Shown piece by piece: positions 12,652-14,482 of a stretch of DNA of 14,482 bases. The notes under the pieces are model-generated. The model was not told the origin of the DNA and ran no database searches. It saw nothing but the letters and a program-made list of their open reading frames with translations. The translations under genes and the position numbers were made by a program. Numbering within the stretch: the stretch's first letter is position 1; each line of letters starts with the position of its first letter. This DNA is from an uncultured Clostridia bacterium (lineage in GTDB: Bacteria > Bacillota > Clostridia > Christensenellales > Aristaeellaceae), in the NCBI GenBank assembly GCA_937934775.1, contig CALGYL010000244.1, forward strand, positions 1 to 14,482. Direction: 5' to 3'.

Positions 12652-12702
12652 AGAAATTGTTACCCCGTCAAATAATTGCAACCGTCAGGGAGGAGAATCG
12701 CG

Positions 12703-14244
12703 ATGAGAAAGACACTTGCCTTTATGCTGGCGCTGATCATGGTTCTGGCGCTGGGCTCGGTACCCGCGATGGCCGACAAAGCCAATGACACGCTGATTTA
12801 CGGCATTGAGGGCGACCCGGGCAACGACATCAACACCATCACCACCTCCGGCCGCTTTGACCTGATGACCGAGCGCATGCTCTACTCCAACCTGTACAAT
12901 TATTACGGGCCGGATGACATCACCTACAACCTGGCCCAGAGCCTGGAAGTGTCCGAGGACAAGATGACCTACACCGTCAAGCTGCGGGACGGCGTCAAGT
13001 GGTCCGACGGCGAGCCCTTCACCGCCGACGACGTGGTGTTTACCTACTCGAAGATCATTGAGTTCGACTATGCCAACGGCCACGACGCGTTCGTGTATGA
13101 TGGCAAGCCCGTCGAAGTCACCAAGGTGGACGACCTGACCGTTCAGTTCAAGCTGCCGGTCATGGCCGCGGGCTTTCAGGAGACCCTGAGCGCCGAGCAC
13201 TACATCATGCCCAAGCACATCTATGACGGCGACGCGACGCTGGACAAGAACACCAAGAACCAGACGCCCGTCGGCACCGGCCCCTACACCCTGGAGGAGT
13301 ACGTGGCCGGCCAGTACGTCAAGTTCAAGGCCAACCCCAACTACTTCGGCGGCGCGCCCAAGATCGGCACCGTGATCTTCCAGATCGTCTCCGACATGTC
13401 TTCGGCGGCGCTGGCGCTCAAGAAGGGCGAAATCAACATGCTGGTGATCCCCAACGCCACCGCGGCGGATTACGAGGGCACCGACGTGACCATCAACGCC
13501 TATCCGGAAGACCGCGTGGGCTACCTGTCCTTCAACATGGGCTCTCAGCTGGTGGCCGACGTCAACCTGCGTAAAGCCTGCATGTTCGCCCTCAGCCGTG
13601 AGGAGATGAACGTGGGCGCCTACCTGTCCAAGGATTACTACACCGACGCCGCGACCTTCCTGCCCTACAAGGCGGCGTTCTACACCACCGACGGCGTGGA
13701 AACCTACGCCCAGAATCTGGACACCGCCAAGGAGTACCTGGCCAAGGTGTCCTCCGTGCCCGCGTTGCGCCTGACCTACACCGCCAACAACGTCCAGCAG
13801 GAGACCCAGGCCATGGTCATTCAGCAGAACCTGAAGGCCATCGGCGTGAACGTCGAGCTGGTCGCGATGGATTCCACCGCGCTCTATGACAAGCTGGAAA
13901 AGGGCACCGACGAGTTCGAGATGTTCCTGGGCGGCTACATCATGGGCGTCGACCCGAACAACTACGCGACGCTGTTCACCACTGGCTCGGCCTCGAACTA
14001 CTCCCACATGTCCGATACGGACCTGGACGAGCTGTTCCGTCAGGGCTCCGTGGAGACCGACGACGCCAAGCGCGCCGAGATCTATAAGAAGGCCCAGCAG
14101 AAGCTGGCCGACGACGCCATTTTCTACCCCATCGTCACCAACAGCCGTCTGCTGGCCGTGACCAACGATGTGGGCGGCGTCGAGGATGCCCGCCTGGTGC
14201 CGATCTACACCTTCGAGGATATGTCGAAGCTCTTCTTCAAGTAG
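12703..14244 (+). CDS. ABC transporter solute-binding protein, family 5 (peptide/nickel type)
   Basis: 513 residues, usual size for the DppA/OppA/NikA family. A signal peptide (MRKTLAFMLALIMVLALGSVPAMA, cleavage after AMA at about 24) is followed by the family hallmarks: LAQSLEVSEDKMTYTVKLRDGVKWSDGEPFTADDVVFTYSKI, then TPVGTGPYTLEEYVAGQYVKFKANPNYFGGAPKI, and late PNNYATLFTTGSASNYSHMSDTDLDELFRQG. It binds an oligopeptide or related ligand outside the membrane and passes it to a permease. No lipobox Cys is present; the protein appears to contain hardly any cysteine. ATG 12703 has GGGAGGAG upstream; a frame open from 12676 would place extra residues before the signal peptide and is not used. It is monocistronic: own promoter, terminators right after it, and no permease or ATPase in view, so its transporter partner must be elsewhere. 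Confidence 0.92.
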   Translation: MRKTLAFMLALIMVLALGSVPAMADKANDTLIYGIEGDPGNDINTITTSGRFDLMTERMLYSNLYNYYGPDDITYNLAQSLEVSEDKMTYTVKLRDGVKWSDGEPFTADDVVFTYSKIIEFDYANGHDAFVYDGKPVEVTKVDDLTVQFKLPVMAAGFQETLSAEHYIMPKHIYDGDATLDKNTKNQTPVGTGPYTLEEYVAGQYVKFKANPNYFGGAPKIGTVIFQIVSDMSSAALALKKGEINMLVIPNATAADYEGTDVTINAYPEDRVGYLSFNMGSQLVADVNLRKACMFALSREEMNVGAYLSKDYYTDAATFLPYKAAFYTTDGVETYAQNLDTAKEYLAKVSSVPALRLTYTANNVQQETQAMVIQQNLKAIGVNVELVAMDSTALYDKLEKGTDEFEMFLGGYIMGVDPNNYATLFTTGSASNYSHMSDTDLDELFRQGSVETDDAKRAEIYKKAQQKLADDAIFYPIVTNSRLLAVTNDVGGVEDARLVPIYTFEDMSKLFFK

Positions 14245-14285
14245 ACACCGGCCCCCCTTCGAGTCTTTCGGCGCGGAGGGTAAGC

Positions 14286-14340
14286 CGCTGGGTGCGCCTG
14301 AAATTCCCCGCAAATTTCAGGCGCACCCAGCGCTCTCCTT
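14286..14340 (+). terminator. Terminator of the binding-protein gene, 20-bp stem
   Basis: CGCTGGGTGCGCCTGAAATT (14286-14305) is exactly complementary to 14313-14332, with a 7-nt loop (CCCCGCA). CTCTCCTTTTTC follows, giving a U-rich tail. The stem is unusually long for an intrinsic terminator and could also protect the 3' end or act as a mobile palindrome. Confidence 0.75.
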
Positions 14341-14375
14341 TTTCAATAAGAATCCCGCGGGTTTTTCATGCTCAG

Positions 14376-14420
14376 AGAGAGGGCTTCGGCCCTCTCTGAT
14401 CTCTCCCTCGGGATATTTTT
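14376..14420 (+). terminator. Second terminator with TTCG tetraloop
   Basis: AGAGAGGGC (14376-14384) pairs with GCCCTCTCT (14389-14397) around a TTCG loop closed by C-G, the extra-stable tetraloop type. ATATTTTT follows at 14413-14420. It acts in tandem with the hairpin at 14286. Confidence 0.6.
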
Positions 14421-14427
14421 ATGTGCC

Positions 14428-14482
14428 TTATACTAACTCCAAACATTAATCACTCGTTGCGCTGGTTCTTTTCGCGCAGAAC
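14428..14482 (+). repeat. Second copy of the 323-487 element, cut by the window end
   Basis: 14428-14476 aligns without gaps to 323-371 at 39 of 49 positions, sharing TTATAC, AAACATTAAT, ACTCGT and TCTTTTCG. It is in the same orientation as the left arm of the first copy. The rest, including any inverted right arm, lies beyond 14482. Confidence 0.65.

Noticed and set aside
12685..14313. 542-codon open frame on the minus strand
   Set aside because: It is the antisense of the clear binding-protein gene; its Gly/Val/His/Leu-rich translation matches no family and arises from strong GC bias at third codon positions.
1..14482. CRISPR array, tRNA/rRNA genes, transposase or phage genes
   Set aside because: No regularly spaced repeats, cloverleaf sequence, rRNA signature or mobile-element protein was seen.

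Overview
The window is a stretch of GC-rich (by eye about 60%) bacterial chromosome. It has purine-rich Shine-Dalgarno sites, sigma-A type promoters with 16-17 bp spacers, GTG and TTG starts, and a DUF6323/DUF6179 gene pair that I associate with Clostridia. This suggests an uncultured, GC-rich anaerobic Bacillota (Clostridia). The assignment is an inference from gene content, not a phylogenetic result. Both solute-binding proteins carry plain signal peptides without a lipobox cysteine, which is unusual for a single-membrane member of that phylum.

Layout. 1-308: 3' end of a single-stranded DNA-binding protein gene (+). 309-758: gene-free, holding a palindromic MITE-like element (323-487), a 17-bp near-perfect palindrome (519-553), a terminator-like hairpin (588-622) and a promoter (707-735). 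759-3739: a three-gene + strand operon of an SDR-fold protein with its catalytic residues replaced, a small flavodoxin-like protein, and a beta-CASP metallo-beta-lactamase-fold RNase-like protein. 3740-4027: convergent gap with two hairpins. 4028-5543: two minus-strand genes, a small membrane-anchored protein of unknown function and an EamA/DMT transporter. 5808-10716: a complete branched-chain amino acid ABC importer on the minus strand (livJ, then livHMGF). livJ has a perfect-consensus promoter, a structured leader and its own terminator, and livHMGF has a separate promoter. 11046-12373: DUF6323 and DUF6179 genes with a 4-nt stop/start overlap. 12374-12702: a dense divergent regulatory region with back-to-back promoters, a probable short RNA and the promoter of the next gene. 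12703-14244: an orphan family 5 peptide/nickel-type solute-binding protein with two terminators after it. 14428-14482: a second, truncated copy of the 323-487 element.

How it works together. The liv genes form a full importer: periplasmic/extracellular binding protein, two permeases and two ATPases. The split into a strong livJ unit and a weaker livHMGF unit would give excess binding protein. The family 5 binding protein has no permease or ATPase in view. The most interesting signals are regulatory or degenerate: the SDR pseudoenzyme, the livJ leader with competing pairings, the putative approximately 54-nt RNA whose promoter abuts the DUF6323 promoter, an in-frame open tail after the DUF6179 stop, and the dispersed palindromic element at both window edges. 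No tRNA, rRNA, CRISPR array, transposase or phage gene was seen.
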